Assembly: GCF_000003815.2 (NCBI RefSeq)
Contig: NC_049983.1
Location: 27,736,320-27,800,319, forward strand
Length of the DNA stretch: 64,000 nucleotides
Origin: Branchiostoma floridae
Lineage: Eukaryota; Chordata; Leptocardii; Amphioxiformes; Branchiostomatidae
Reading direction: 5' to 3'
The notes below the pieces were generated by a model. The model had not been told where the DNA came from. It did not search any database and was given only the letters and a program-made list of their open reading frames with translations. This document shows, piece after piece, positions 1 to 28,282 of the stretch; the first letter of the stretch is position 1, and each line of letters opens with the position of its first letter. Position numbers and translations under genes: made by a program.

Positions 1-335
1 CATCTCCCACACCTTTACTTCGGGGGGGGGGGTGGCTTGCAAGGAGGAAAGCTGGCAATTGGCGGGTGTCCAGGGGTGGCAAAGAACATGTTATATTGCT
101 CAGTGTGTTGTTGATGATGTCTGCGATAACCTTGGTGTTGTTGGCAGGAATTCCTTCCACGTTGATTGTTGCATTGGTTTTCCTCATGTTGGCCATTGAC
201 TTTATCTCTTTATGCCAATTGGCTGGGTCTAGCTTTTTAAGATTCTGCACTCTGTTGCTGTAGAAGGTTTGTCTGGCATACTTGATCTTTTGTTGTATTT
301 TGTTTCTCAAGATTTTCCATGTACTGGACATTTAT
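1..335 (-). mobile_element. non-LTR retrotransposon fragment (region before the RT domain)
   Basis: Reading the minus strand from about 300 down to 66 gives an open stretch resembling the linker just before the reverse transcriptase in jockey/CR1-like LINEs: it starts IKYARQTFYSNRVQNLKKLD and continues with a Trp-His-Lys-Glu-Ile block, an Asn-rich segment and a Leu-Pro-Pro-Leu-Asp motif. It runs off the left edge, so the RT itself would lie outside the window. The reading frame breaks near 330-430. It lies beyond the 3' end of the next element, so it is probably a separate insertion. The LINE assignment is by resemblance only; the clade is uncertain. Confidence 0.5.
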
Positions 336-429
336 TTGCCGGAGCTCGAGCCCTGCATAATTGATAAGTGCGAGGCTTTCTTCAGGCCCAGGGTAATTAA
401 CAAATTGCCTAGCCTGGAAAAAGAACAAA

Positions 430-2820
430 GGCTTAATCTGGTAATATGATAATTACTCAAGGCTATCTCAAACGTCTGACCATTTCCAATTTGGACGTAT
501 ACATCACGAGTCTGAAACTCACCTGCCTAGTAGGCTTGCTACTTGTCGCGCTTTCCAGCGCCTTGAGTTGCAGAAATCATCGGTCAGATCCACCTCTCAT
601 CGGTCGTTTCGTCCCCTAATCTGAAAGCGTGGGAAAGCAGAGCGAACGTCTTCGCTGTGCTTTTCTGCAACTCATCCCTGACTATTACTCCTTGGTTCCC
701 CACTGCCGACCGGTTGTCCAGGTTGACTGTCATCTCCTACCCTCTTTTGCTCATTAGACCTTCACCTCTCCTCCTGCTGGCTGGAGCCGCTTTCTGCCCT
801 TCATTAGCGAAAGGGATGAAGGACTAGTTCTGAACTCCATTGCTGCTTGCTTTTCTCCTTCCTTCGTCTAAAGTTGCATCCAGGATTCTCAGGGCTTGGT
901 TGTGACGCCAGGTGTATCTTCCCTGTTTTCAAGAGGTAGTGCAGACAGAAAGGATATGCTTTAGGTTGGCCTTTTTCGCCCCACACAACTCACATGATTC
1001 TTCCTTTGAATACCATATGCTTAGGTTTCTTGGACATGGGAGGATGTCATAGGCTGCCCTTATTAGGAAACTTAATCTGTGGGCTGGTTTGTCCCACATG
1101 TTTTTCCACGTTAACTTTCTGTCCACTGTGCTCTCCCAGATAATCCAGGCTCCCTGCTGGCGTTGACCAACAACTTTCCTCTCTTCTTCCATCATCCTCT
1201 TCACCTCATCCACTACCAGTTGCTTCTTTTCTCGCTGGGTGGCCTTGTCCCATCTCGGGGTTCTTTCGCCCCATCCAAGACCACACCTTCCCTGCTGTAC
1301 AGCTCCTACTATCTCTCTATGCTTGAGCCTGCTGACAGCTTGGTCGATCACTTCATCCGGGTTCCACTTTCTCCCTGTTTTCTGCCCTCTGTAAGCTGCT
1401 CTAACTGCGTTGTCCTGTGACCACTTCAGCTCTAAAGCCGTCCGCACTTTCTCCAGCTTGTATTCCTCTGTGATGGAGGTAATTGGAAGGGTCCGTTTGT
1501 TCCTCCCGGCTAATGCAGTCCTAGACAGACATCGTGGAACCCCCAGCCACTTCCACAAACGAGTTTGCTTTTCCTCCGACATGGTCAGCTGTTGAGAGGG
1601 GTATGTCATACATCTTCATGGGTCATTTGAGCCTTGGTATCAGGGCACTCTGTAGACACCACACTTTCAGTTTGCCCGGTAGCTCACACTTGTATATCGC
1701 CCTTAAGCCTTCCGCTGCTTGTTTCAGCAGCTCTTGTCCTCGATTGGTGTCAGCTATGTCACATGTGTAAAGCCGTCCCAGGCTTTTTCCTGTTGGATGG
1801 TGGGAATGTCTCGGTTATTTACCGAAAAAAACTCTGTTGCTGATTTTCCATTTCCTTAATGACAGACTTCTGGATTTGCTGGGCTTAAATCGCATCCGCG
1901 TCCACTCTGTTAACTCTTCTAACCTCTGTAGCACCCGTCTGGTTCCCCGGGCACTCCTGAGAATGCTGGTTACATCGTCCATGAAAGCCCTGAGTGGCGG
2001 AAGTCTTTGTCCTGAAGGCAGTTTTATTCCACTTGCCACTTGTCTTGCACCTATGAGGAATATTTCAAAACCCAGAACAAAAAGGAGAGGTGAGATGGTG
2101 CAACCCATTGCTATTCCCTTTTCCAACCTTTGCCATCCTGTAGTGAACTGTGGTGTGGTTACACTGACTCTGAAGTCCTGGAAGTAGTTCTGAATCATGG
2201 TTCTAATAGTCTCTGGTACCCAGAAGAAGTTCAGTGCATAGAGGATTACGCTGTACGGTACTGCCCCATATGCATTGGTGAAATCTAACCACACTACGTG
2301 CAGGTCCTCCTTTTGGCGTCTTGCCATCTGTATCTGTTGCCTTATCGTTCTTGCGTGTTCAACCCATCCAGGAAGCCTGGCACCCCTGCCTTCTGGACTT
2401 CAGTGTCAATGTAATTGTTGGCGATCAGGTAGGCCATAATCCGCTTTGCTAAGATGGAGAAGAACAGCTTTCCCTCTACATTCAAAAGTGATCTATTTCG
2501 GAACTGTTTGATGTCTGTGGAAACTCTCTTCTTTAGGATTAGTACTCCTCCTGCTCTTCTCCAAGCACTCGGGATACACGGTTTCTTCCACGCAACTCTG
2601 AATAGCTTCCAGAGTAGTCTCCCGATCTTTGGGCGCTTCTTGATATCTGATAGGACACACCGTTTGGCCCTGGTGCTGAAGAAGCGCTCGCTTTCTTGAT
2701 AGACGTCTCCAACTCGCTCCACCTGGGGAGGGATACATCAAAGGGTGTTTCGGGTTCAGTTGGTCTGGGTACGTACCCTGGAGACCCCAACTCTTCCAAA
2801 ATTATATTCAGTTGCTTGAT
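430..2820 (-). mobile_element. degenerate non-LTR retrotransposon with RT and CCHC domains
   Basis: A decayed LINE read right to left. Near 2700 the minus strand has an Ala-Pro-Gly-Pro-Asn-Gly start of an RT domain. At 2722-2342 there is an RT block with an 'Ile-Leu-Lys-Lys ... Phe-Arg-Asn ... Leu-Leu-Asn' region. At 2327-1815 there are the palm motifs: WLDFTNAYGAVP, then GCTISPLLFVLGFE, then FMDD in place of the usual FADD/YADD box. At 1609-929 there is a basic C-terminal region ending in a C-x2-C-x8-H-x4-C knuckle (CELCGAKKANLKHILSVC), as found after the RT in R2/NeSL-type elements. At least three frameshifts separate these blocks (about 2700-2540, 2340-2327, 960-940), so it cannot encode an active protein. 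A restriction-like endonuclease region would be expected at 430-930, but I cannot recognise one. No target-site duplication was found. Confidence 0.75.
1815..2327 (-). pseudogene. reverse transcriptase palm segment of the degenerate LINE
   Basis: A 170-codon open stretch containing most of the RT palm: a first catalytic Asp in VWLDFTNAYG, the GCTISP turn, and the FMDD box that supplies the two Asp of the active site. It is continuous with, but out of frame to, the upstream 2342-2722 segment. Both catalytic motifs are present, yet the element as a whole is broken by frameshifts, so it is called a pseudogene. Confidence 0.7.
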
Positions 2821-2862
2821 TAACTTTTTTTTTGTATCTTATTATTTGGATGTCTTCATCGA
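2798..2862. repeat. dispersed repeat (ATATCCAGTTGCTTGA family), copy 1
   Basis: A short block with the pattern TTCAGTTGCTTGATTAACTT followed by a TATCTTATT...TTGGATGTCT stretch. Recognisably related blocks lie at about 23740-23825 and 37855-37910, and two of the three sites have a nearby 'gatctaccaccctgatgaa'-like sequence. It is probably the end of a common interspersed element; the family is not identified. Confidence 0.4.
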
Positions 2863-2868
2863 CGTACT

Positions 2869-2985
2869 CATGACTATGTCCGTAATGAAGGAATTACTCA
2901 TAACCATGTCCGTAATACAGGATTTACTACTCATAACCATGTCCATAATACAGGAATTACTCATAACCATGTCCGTAAGGACAGG
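2869..2985. repeat. 30-bp tandem repeat
   Basis: About four imperfect copies of a unit of the form 'ACCATGTCCGTAATACAGGA ATTACTCATA'. One copy carries a small insertion (ACTACTC). No coding potential is inferred. Confidence 0.75.
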
Positions 2986-3097
2986 AAAGAGTACCCTCTG
3001 GTTGCGCATAGAAAAGATCTACCACCCTGATGAATCTATTGACGGACTGATATCTTCAAAACTCGAAACTTCAAATATCGTGATAACCCTGTAACCG

Positions 3098-3302
3098 TAA
3101 TGACTCACAGCTATAATAAGCCGTGATGTCTCACGGCTATAATAATCCATTACGTCTCACGGCTATAACAGCGATGTCTCACGGCTATAACCGTGGTGTC
3201 TCACGGCTATAACCGTAATAAACCGTGATGTCTCACGGCTATAACCGTGATGTCCCACGGCTACAATAATATATCATAATAGTGATGCTCACGGTTATAA
3301 TA
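3098..3302. repeat. tandem repeat with unit GTGATGTCTCACGGCTATAA
   Basis: Roughly nine diverged copies of 'GATGTCTCACGGCTATAA' separated by variable spacers (CCGTAATAA, TAATAAGCC). Spacing varies between about 19 and 33 bp. Confidence 0.75.
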
Positions 3303-4106
3303 AGCAAAGTGGAGTAGGTCATTATCTTTAGACAATACATTAGTACAGCCCATTAACCCCTAGAAAAATTAACACATCAATCCTAGGTTGGTAACTCTGG
3401 TATTTGAAGGCATGACTGTTTCTTGTTCTTTTTTGAGCTGGTATTAGATACTTATCAGTCGGTACGTCCACCAGTTTATTGGTCATTTTGTACATCATAG
3501 AAAGTCTGGACATTTTCCTTGGTGGTCTTCAAGTGGATCAACTTGACTCTAGCAGAGAAATAAAAAAAATATATACACAAACATACAATAGGGATTACTT
3601 TCATTAGGTCAAAAACCCAACTCTACCATTTGCCAAATGTTACAAATGCTATTTGTAAACATGTCTAGAAAAAGAGAAGGAATCGCATACATGATTCAAA
3701 ATTATTGTAAACAGAGCTGTTGTATCACCTTCCGAATGTTTCTAAAATATTTAAAAGAATTTTTAGAGATTCAACTCTTAATATTTTTTTTAGAAATGTA
3801 GACCTATTGTGGCTTGAATATTCTTTGATATTCTTCAAATAGATTCCAACTTCTTACAAATATTGTTAAGAAACCCTTGCGATGACATGCAATGGGCTCT
3901 AGCTTCACAATCATCATCATTTGTAACCTACAGAAGGAAAAGGAAGACGAGGTAGGCCGAAGCTCGACTTCATTGAGACCTTGAAGTCCCTGATGAAGGA
4001 TAAAGAGCAGTCTGATTCGTTCGGGAGCTTCACCAAAGTAACGTGAATAAGTAATTATGTTAAGAAGAGACTCAAGTGAAATTAAATAAGTAACTATTTC
4101 CAACAG
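3303..4106. other. no gene recognised; upstream/intronic DNA of the lectin gene
   Basis: AT-rich DNA without a convincing coding exon. The first recognised lectin exon (4107) begins in mid-codon after an acceptor, so at least one 5' exon carrying the start codon and cytoplasmic tail should lie here or further left. I could not identify it. Confidence 0.4.
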
Positions 4107-6425
4107 ACGGCACAAATCCGGGAGGACCAAGCGGGCGCCATGCTCTCTGTAGCTTCATCCGCTCCCACCGCTACTACTTGGCGGCCGGCATTGCCGTGCT
4201 GCTGGGCATAGTCGCTGTCGGGCTCGCCCCTCTGACCTTCATCAATAAAAAGGTGAACACTTAACTGTGTAGAATACTATATTATTCTCCTTTCCTCGAC
4301 AGCAACTTTGTTTTCCTCGTGTCGCACAATAGATTTAGATTTTCAATCCTTCTTCTGTCGTTTGTTATGTTTACAAGTCTGACATCCTGAATCGTCTTTA
4401 GGAAATATCGGAACTGTCTGTCACCTTTGACGCCTTGAAGTGCGACCTGGACAACATATCCCAACTTTCTATCGCCTTGAAACGCGACCTGGACAACCAG
4501 CAAAACATGTATGCCGCCTTGGAGAAGCGTCTTCACGAGATGAGCAAGACGCCAGGTAAGTTGGGATGACTTCAGAAAATCTCGATTGAAAAAGACAGCA
4601 TGTTTTTCTTTCAATTAACTTCTTTTCAATTCTTGTGGTACCGGTGCAGAAAATTCAGGTCCAGGTCCGGTTCAGGTCCATGATTCAGAACCCCATATCG
4701 CTTGAAAGAAAATCTGCCTTTGTGGAGTATTCGACTCCCACTGGCGTTTTAAAATCAAACTGCCTTTGTACTATTGACTGTACAACTTGATAGAAATGAC
4801 TATAGACTCTACTCTACTTCGCTCTTATTTTCCTCGACCCGTAAGCCCCAAACCGTGTGAATGCCTGATCATATAATCTTTTTCCAATAGGTCCAACATC
4901 TGGTCCACCGATTTTTTCAGGTCCGGTTTTTCTGGACCGGTCCGACAAGAAAAACCGGTTTTGTACACCGTACCGGTACCCACCCCTTATTCTTGTATAA
5001 CATGATTTCTTTACATAGTTCGTAATATTAGTTGTACTTTATCAGGACCTCCCGGAGAAAAGGGAGTCATGGGACCAGCTGGCACTCCGGGAGAAAAGGG
5101 AGCCATGGGGTCAGCTGGCCCTCCGGGAGAAAAGGGAGTCATGGGACCAGTTGGCACTCCAGGAAAAAAGGGAGCCATGGGGTCAGCTGGCCCTCCGGGA
5201 GAAAAGGGAGCTATGGGGCCGGCTGGCCCTCCGGGAGAAAAGGGAGCCATGGGCCCAGCTGGCCCTGTGGGAAAGGACAGGGCGACCGGACTAGTTGGGC
5301 TCCGAGGGCTGAAGGGACCCGTCGGGCCGCCCGGTCCAGTTGGGCTCCGAGGGCTGAAGGGACCCGTCGGGCCGCCCGGTCCAGTTGGGCCCCGAGGGCT
5401 GAAGGAACCCGTCGGGCCTCCCGGTCCAACAGGAATGTCCCAGTCTCCAAGTCCTGCCGGACCGGCTAAGGCACTCATTCCGACACGTGACAAGAGCTGT
5501 ATGTGTAATTATTTAGCAATTTCATTTCTCTGCCAGCTTTTGTACTGTACATTTGCTGTCGTCGGCTTAATACGCGTGAGTTTAAAGATAGGTGTTCTGA
5601 AATGAAGTAAGATGATAGAGAATAATGATGATTCGGAAGATCACTAATTCTATAGAAATGTTTTCTAATTATATAAGAAAAGCAGTAAATATTCGTCCTA
5701 AATATTCTTCCTTTAATGCAAGTTTTTCTTACAGTATCATGCTCCGAAGATTACAAAATGTGGCGTGGAATCTGCTACAAGGTGATCAACACAGTGAAGA
5801 CCTTCAGCGATGCGGCCACGGCCTGTCGTGAAGACGGTGGCACCCTCGCAATGCCCCGAGACGCCGAGACCAACGACTTCTTGGTCTCCTTGTCCAAGTC
5901 CGTGAGCGACAGGTGGTACTTCTGGATCGGTCTGCACCGTCAGCGCGCAGAGGGAAAGTTTAAGTGGATGGACGGTTCTGCACTTGGTGACTACAGCTCG
6001 TGGGCTCCGGGAGAACCTTCTCATTTTTATGGCATTGCTGACTGCGTTTCTTACTCCGCACATCGGAAAGGCAAGTGGTCCAGCTGGCCCTGTAACAGGA
6101 AGTATTGCTTCATCTGCCAAGTCGCTCCAGGTACGTCATGCAAATCTATAGCTAAAGCTATCATTGATATAAATCCATCAAATAATATGGAACTGCTGAA
6201 GTCCACATTTGACACACTCATTCAACCGGTCTCTTTCACTGACTAACTCACTCTCATTCAGTCACTCTTATACGCTCAGTCGCGCTCACTCACTCGCTGT
6301 TTTATTTGTGAAACTCGCAAACTAAAATCGAGGGGACTGCTGTAGAATTTCCTTGGGGGGAATGTTGGTCCTATACATCGTTGAATCTTATCAAAGTGTC
6401 GTTCCTCTTTTCAGCACGAAAATAA
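4107..6425 (+). CDS. type II transmembrane collagen-like C-type lectin (5' exon(s) not found)
   Basis: Spliced exons in consistent phase: 4107-4252, 4402-4555, 5046-5498, 5735-6130 and a tiny last exon 6415-6425 (Ala-Arg-Lys-stop). All internal borders are AG/GT. The first exon gives a cytoplasmic piece and a membrane anchor (YYLAAGIAVLLGIVAVGLA). The second is a predicted coiled coil (EISELSVTFDALKCDLDN...). The third carries about 43 Gly-X-Y collagen triplets (PPGEKGAMGPAG-type), and the fourth a C-type lectin domain. The CTLD has the WIGL core, six canonical cysteines plus an extra one (KYCFICQ), EPS instead of EPN/QPD, and WSS where calcium-dependent sugar binders have WND. The product is therefore a trimeric, surface-displayed lectin, and canonical Ca-dependent sugar binding is doubtful. 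Collagen-CTL proteins are an expanded amphioxus family. The start codon lies in an unidentified exon. Confidence 0.8.
4637..4986. mobile_element. palindromic MITE-like element in lectin intron
   Basis: The ends are inverted relative to each other. The left end reads GGTACCGGTGCAGAAAATTC, followed by repeated 'caggtccgg' motifs. The right end reads ...GGACCGGTCCGAC...TTTTGTACACCGTACCGGTACC. The match is imperfect (about 15-20 bp around GTACCGGTG/CACC). It lies wholly within the intron before the collagen exon. No coding capacity and no clear target-site duplication were seen. Confidence 0.45.
5046..5498 (+). repeat. collagen-exon internal repeats (36-bp and 54-bp units)
   Basis: The collagen exon is itself tandemly built. 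From 5046 to about 5270 there are six copies of a 36-bp unit (four triplets, GPPGEKGAMGPA type). From about 5290 to 5430 there are three copies of a roughly 54-bp unit (GLRGLKGPVGPPGPV). Reading frame is kept throughout, so changes in copy number would lengthen or shorten the stalk without a frameshift. Confidence 0.8.
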
Positions 6426-7184
6426 GCCGGAGGCCGGATTCCCGCCACCTGCATCCGCCGCAAAACATCACAGCTACAACTGGGCAGCTGCAGTTCCGTC
6501 AGCGGGCGCCAGGAGCAATTCTAGCGATATTTAATATCACTGGAGTTTTGTCCAGTTCATTCTTGTCAAGTGAGAATCTAGCACAGAAAATGTTAAGGAA
6601 GAGCTATCCTGTCACCCTGATGAAGTAGTTCAGCAGCGGAATATAAACCTTAAAATTATAATCATTTAAAAGAAGCTTTCCCATTGTTATTATTCCTTTG
6701 GTAGAAATAGCTTTTTTTGGTCAAATCGGTCCTGTCGCCTGATGACTTTAATCCGACTCAAACACCTGTAACTTATGTACTCACTTCTGCTTGGTACAGA
6801 AATAACCTTCCAGAATCCATCGCGCTCCTTTCAAGTTACGGCGGAACAGACGTGTTTCTGCATCACCCCTACACAGTTCTCCCTCACGATGCGTCCATAC
6901 TCTTCACACACACAAAGAAACAACAACACAAGTGTTTTTGGTCAAATCGGTCCTGTCGCCTGATGACTTCGATCCGACTCAAACAACTGTAACTTATGTA
7001 CTCACTTCTGCTTGGTACAGAAATAACCTTCCAGAATTCATCGCGCTCCTTTCAAGTTACGTCATGTATGAATACAGTCTTAAGTATGGGGAAAAATTGC
7101 TCTGGGAAGCATGTTGGAGGACAAAATTTTTCACCTTCCCGATACCGGAGAAGGTTGAAATTTTCAGGACATATTTAGCTCAGC
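6426..7184 (+). repeat. lectin 3' flank with an internal ~130-bp direct duplication
   Basis: This is probably 3'UTR and downstream flank. The block at 6712-6842 (from TTTTTGGTCAAATCGGTCCT to CTTTCAAGTTACG) recurs almost unchanged at 6934-7061, 222 bp later. Parts of this flank (6430-6512 and 6700-6810) reappear in inverted orientation at about 63265-63165 and 63020-62910, next to a second collagen exon at the right end of the window. This suggests it was duplicated together with the gene. Confidence 0.7.
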
Positions 7185-8170
7185 ACATTCAGTTTCAGTT
7201 TCAGTTTCAGTTTATTTATTTATCCAGGAAAATACATCGCCTACTGGCGTTTTTCAATACCTCCTGGGGGGCCGGGAGACCCCAACATAAAATAACACAA
7301 AATCACAACAACTGAATCAAAATTGAAATCAAAGGTCAAACTTAAATAACTAAACTTCAAGTGTCAACTATTTACAATACAAATAACTCAGGATAACTTA
7401 ATATAATGATGGTAGTAATAATAACAATAATAACACATTCAGGCAGTGGATCAACTTAAAATCAAAGTAACGAAAAGTGGAATTTGCATATCAATGTGTC
7501 GCTGGTCGGGCAGTGTTTGTTTCAAAGTCGATTTGCAAATGAAAAATAACAGTCAGAAGAGAACATAAATGTCAGTCTTAGCATCAAAACATAATACAGA
7601 AATCAAACAAAAGGATCCACTGTGATATGACAGGAACTAAAGTTAAAATATATACAATCAGAATCCTTTAGTCCTGGTACAATCGTTTAAACTGTGACAG
7701 TGTCCTCGCAGATCTTAATTGGGACGACAGGGAATTCCAGAGCACCGCCCCTGAGTATGAAAAAGCTTTCTTTCTATATTCAGATTTAGCTTTAGGCAGC
7801 AGGAGTCCACCTTGTGATCTAAGACGGGTATTATGTGTGTGTATTTCTGAGAGTTGGGAGAACAATGCAGTAAGATGGGGAGGGGTCATGCCGTTAAGTG
7901 CCTTGAAAACGAGCGTTGCCTTACTTCTTTTATGTACATCAACTATTTGGACCCATCCAAGACTACGTAAGACGTTTGATGTAGAAGTATGGCGATCGTA
8001 CCCCATGATCACGCGACCAGCTCTAGTTTGGAGTTTCTGTAGTTTATCCAGACTTCCTTTACCCCCTTGATCCCAGACAGTGCTGCAATACTGTATGTGT
8101 GGGAGAAATAGGGCTTTGTAAATTGTGAGCAGCGCCTCTCTATCCAGGTAGTGTATGAAAATACACATAC
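7185..8170 (-). mobile_element. 5'-truncated LINE (C-terminal RT region plus 3'UTR)
   Basis: A 166-codon open segment at 8168-7668 on the minus strand matches the region after the RT in CR1/L2/jockey-like LINEs: LTIYKALFLPHIQYCSTVWD, then LDKLQKLQTRAGRVI, then a VLRSLGW block and a final SLSSQLRSARTLSQFKRLY. Everything upstream (endonuclease, RT palm) is missing, as in a typical 5'-truncated insertion. The 3' end falls at about 7190-7210 in short GAAACT-type repeats, which is common in CR1-like 3' tails. The flanking motif GCGGAACAGACGTGTTT occurs at about 6842 and again at about 8279. Confidence 0.8.
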
Positions 8171-11100
8171 TATATGAAAAGCAATAAAAAAGACCAAATA
8201 AGTGTCAAAAACAAAAAATTAGGCCTTCCAAACTATGGAAGTTTTACTAAATTTCAGTATGGGCCTCCCTACTTACGGCGGAACAGACGTGTTTAACCGA
8301 AGTGAGCAATGTCAGAGGTTGCTGAGGTAAATCTTGATGAAAATTTGACAAACACGCAACGTCATGTCTTCAGTGTAATTTTTATAACCCTCACAATTCA
8401 GCTCCTGGCTGCCAAAAGAGTAGTCGACCCTTCCAATAACAACATTGAGACGCAAAATGCACGTCCTCATTATCTTAAGTTCACCGATTTAATTTTACAT
8501 TTCAATTTACTTTCAATACTTCTTAATACTACTTGTGCACTTATGTTGACTAATTTCATTAGATTTTTCTGTAATCTTAAACGGACTCCAAACAGAATAG
8601 ATTTTGCGAGTACTAATACATTGTAAGGTTTAATGGAGATCAAAATAAACAAACGAGTTCCAAGCTTGGTTTTACTGTCTTTTATTACAATAAGTGAGGA
8701 AAACATCCAACTTTGCCAGACCCGCTCCAGTCCTCGCTATGCGAGCTGCTCTAATTACAGTCAACACCAGTGCAATGATTCTCAATATTTTCTCTTCGAC
8801 TCAAAAAACTTCAGCAGTTCCCCGCGAACCACTGAACTGCGCTGGAGCAGCCGCCAGGGATTAACACTGATTGTAAAATGACGACTACCAGAATGTCACG
8901 GATGTCCTCCACTAATATCTTACAGATTACCATACAAAGTGGTCATTTTACACTTCATACAACAGCTCGCCTCTACAGACGGGACGGGGGAAGACACAGG
9001 CTAACAACTCATCACAGTTCTGCCGCGGGACAACACAAGAGATTACAGTGTGGGTACAGGATATCGGGTCCCTTCTCAGGCGGGAATGTTCAATTCAATT
9101 CAATAAATAATAACTAATAATATCAACAATTTTACCAGAAGTGACTACACACAAGTTGATACAATTGTACAGTTGATTATTACTAAGATGTTTCCATTTT
9201 GATACACACAGCAGCGAACATGTAGTACTCAGTAAGGGCACTCTGAAGTTAATTACACGGGTTAAGTCAAGGTGGGCAGTACATTTTGTGGGGAGAAACA
9301 CAGAAATTCTCACTCCTGTGTTGACCTTAACGGCACCAATCTTGGGCATGCCTTAAGATGATGCCGAAGGTCAGAGAAGTGTCTTTTATCTGCAACACAC
9401 AGGACAGCAATGGACAAAATCTTCGCTAAGAAGTCTTATATTTTTCTTACAAGGAGCACATTCCCCTCCCCCTCACCAGTGTTGTACAAACTACACCAGC
9501 TTTAATACAGCGATGTCGTCTCACGTGAAATAAACAAGAAGTGGTCCTTCAAGTGCTGCATTTCTTACAAGCAGTGCAGAAACGTCAGTCAACAATGTCT
9601 TCCAGCATGTGAGAAAATCTTGAGCACAAATAAGCCTATATTACAAGCTTCCATGGCGACAGACGTCAGGTCATACAACTGTTTCTACTCATCACCATGT
9701 TCACAAACTCCACATTTCAAATCTAAATCAATACAATTTGTTACTTCTTCAGTTTCATGTTTTAACGCCCAGTTTTATATTCCCCCATTGACGTTAACTA
9801 CTGGTGAAACACGGAGTTACGAAGATCAATTGGTTAAAATCATCGTTTTTAAATTTTCTGGAGTGTTTCCAAACCATAGGTGACCAAATAAGTAGGAGTT
9901 GTACATGGTAGTTTGTCTGTGGGTTGGGTGGGCTGACAGAATTTCACCAGCTGAACTCTTACAAACTTACAACCAGTGTAAAATATTCTATCACAAGACA
10001 GAATATGGCATTTTTCCGAGGGTTACCAACATTAAACTCGCTGGGTTAGAAAAATGATTCAAATGCCACACACCGCTTCATTGGCTCCATATTTTGACGT
10101 ACAAAAATCGTACTCATGACATCGCCAAAACAGAACGTTGGGAGGAAGATTGGAATCTGTTTCTATTCACCTCGCAACTGTGTTAATCAGGGTTCTCTCT
10201 GCCTATTCTCTCATGCTGTTCTTCTGGTTTTGCATTCTCATTTTAAACCTGGGAACCAACAAATTAAATTGGCCCTCCCCAAGGGAGGGATATTTTATGA
10301 GAAAACCAGTTGAGAGGTGTCACATGTGGCAAGTCTTTTTTTAATAATACCATATCTAAAATTATCTAAGACCAGATCCAAACAACAAAAGCCCCTCCCA
10401 AATCAGGTACAGCTCAATTTTCAAATTTATGTTCATTTCAAGGGTAGTTCTAGTTACAGCATTGATTCAAGTCAATCAAAATAGCAAAATATAGTCTTCA
10501 CAATGCCTGGTGTTAATTAACTACACTTGGTCTTACAACACATATTAAGTAATTAATTGTTTCCAAAATATATTATCAAAAATATGACAACACTACATCA
10601 ATTGTACAAGTCTGACAATATATTCTACATACATCATATGGTAGTTTTTCTTTCAGACAATTTCAATTATGTCAAATTTCATAATGAGAAACTCATCACA
10701 GACTTCACAATCAGTTACTCTTCATATTTTGAACATTTTCCATGTATTTTTTTTTTACCTTGGTCCGAGCTTGGCGGGTGTTAAAGATGGCGTGCCACGG
10801 AAATGTTTGGTCCAACCACAAAGAAACAAACTACACGGCAGGAAGAACGGTTGTTACTGAACAAGGTCCCTACAAAAATTGGTCACCCAAACCATCCGTG
10901 CGACCCGAATCGCCTGGGTGACACGTTCAGAGTGCTACATGCCGACCTCAGCATGTTTGTCCTGTATCAGGTTACCAGCTTTACTTCTGTAGTAGGAAGG
11001 AATGCGGCTGTAGAGAAGCTCGACTGTAAAGGCTGGACACTTCGAACGCAAAGTAAAACTAGATTTGTTACCAACACCAAATATACAGCACACAAAACTG

Positions 11101-12408
11101 AGACAGCTACACAACAAAGGATCATATCGACAGATCTTCCATACCAGTGTGCGTAAAAAAACAGCCTGTTTCATAAATGAAGACTTGTGTGCAACCTTTA
11201 GTAATTGTTCCCGAATGGTTTGGTCCAAAACAGAAGGTGATGCGGATATCTAACTGGAATGTGTAGAGGTAAGGTTCTAAGCTGGAAATTTTCTTCCTGC
11301 CTAATTTTGTTACTTAACAAAAGGAGAGAATGCTGCAAAGTGGTTGTTACATGTACAAGGAACACTTTTGTTACCTGCAAGTTTTACTTGCAACTTTGAT
11401 ACAATTTCTGGAAATACAGGAGACACTAATTTCATCCTAGAGAATCACAACCGTAAGTAGTTTGTCAATCATGTTAATTCATATACTTATTCAACAGCAA
11501 ATGTGACAAAATTTGGATTCATCATACCCAGCCTGAATTCCTATCACTCTGCAAGATTTCTATTTTGAACATTTGACTGAGAAAGATTTCAGGGGTGTGC
11601 TATGAAAGCTGTTGTGGCACGTCATCGTTAACAAGCCTTAACGAGCGTCAATCATCCCATTCTTTGCGCCGACCTCTAAGGCAACATTGACATTGACACG
11701 AGTAAGTACGCTTCTCACACGGAACCACCGCCTCTACTATTGGAACGACCTTGGAAGTTTCTATTCGACCTTGGAACACATTTTCTACCCGTCAACGTAA
11801 AACAACATCTGGAGAATTACGCCCCCAAATTTTCAGGACAGGCGCTTACAACGAGAGCCCGGACGGAGGTCACAACCAAATTGCCGGGGGTCCTAGTTTG
11901 GGCTACCAACAATGGTCCAGGCAGGATTAGACAATAACCTGTTAGTTGGGCAGTTCCAGAAGACAACATAAGCAGACATTTTCACTGTTGAGAGTTCGGT
12001 ACCGGCGGGGCTTATTTACAGGAAGACTACAAAATGCTAAACATTTTGGCATCATTTGGACAAAATCAGAATCATAAAACTAAAGTAAGCCAAACATATA
12101 GCTATTTAGACAGCATTGACATTGGATTGTTTGAAGTACTGAGTCCATTTAGGTTTAAAAAAAAAAAAAAAAGAAGTGGAAAAAACAATTTTTGTGAAAA
12201 ATTGGAAAAAATGGAGCATTATCTCCACTAGGGTTTCTGGAAACAAGTATAATAACATATAATAATGTCTCTATAAGAGAACATAACGTATTCAAATTGC
12301 GGTGAACGGTCGGGACCCAACAAGCTAGTTACAAGTCGCTCCGGGATGGAGAGTGAAAGTACAGAAAAGTGAAAGTACAGAAGAACAGACTTAAGAAGCA
12401 GGGAGAGT
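8171..12408. other. no gene recognised; downstream flank (possibly long 3'UTR) of GNAI
   Basis: About 4.2 kb without a supported exon. The part next to 12409 must contain the GNAI 3'UTR on the minus strand. How far it extends cannot be fixed: TTTATT (AATAAA on the minus strand) occurs near 8675, among others. A homopolymer A run lies near 12157-12172. Small open frames here are AT-rich and lack family resemblance. Confidence 0.4.

Positions 12409-28282
<15,874 letters not shown>

Noticed and set aside
2869-3302. Short tandem repeats considered as a CRISPR array
   Set aside because: Spacers are not unique, unit length drifts, and the context is an animal genome.
5011-5493. Antisense and shifted open frames across the collagen exon
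   Set aside because: Gly-Pro-rich repeats leave all frames open. Only the frame with Gly-X-Y triplets joins in phase to the transmembrane, coiled-coil and lectin exons.
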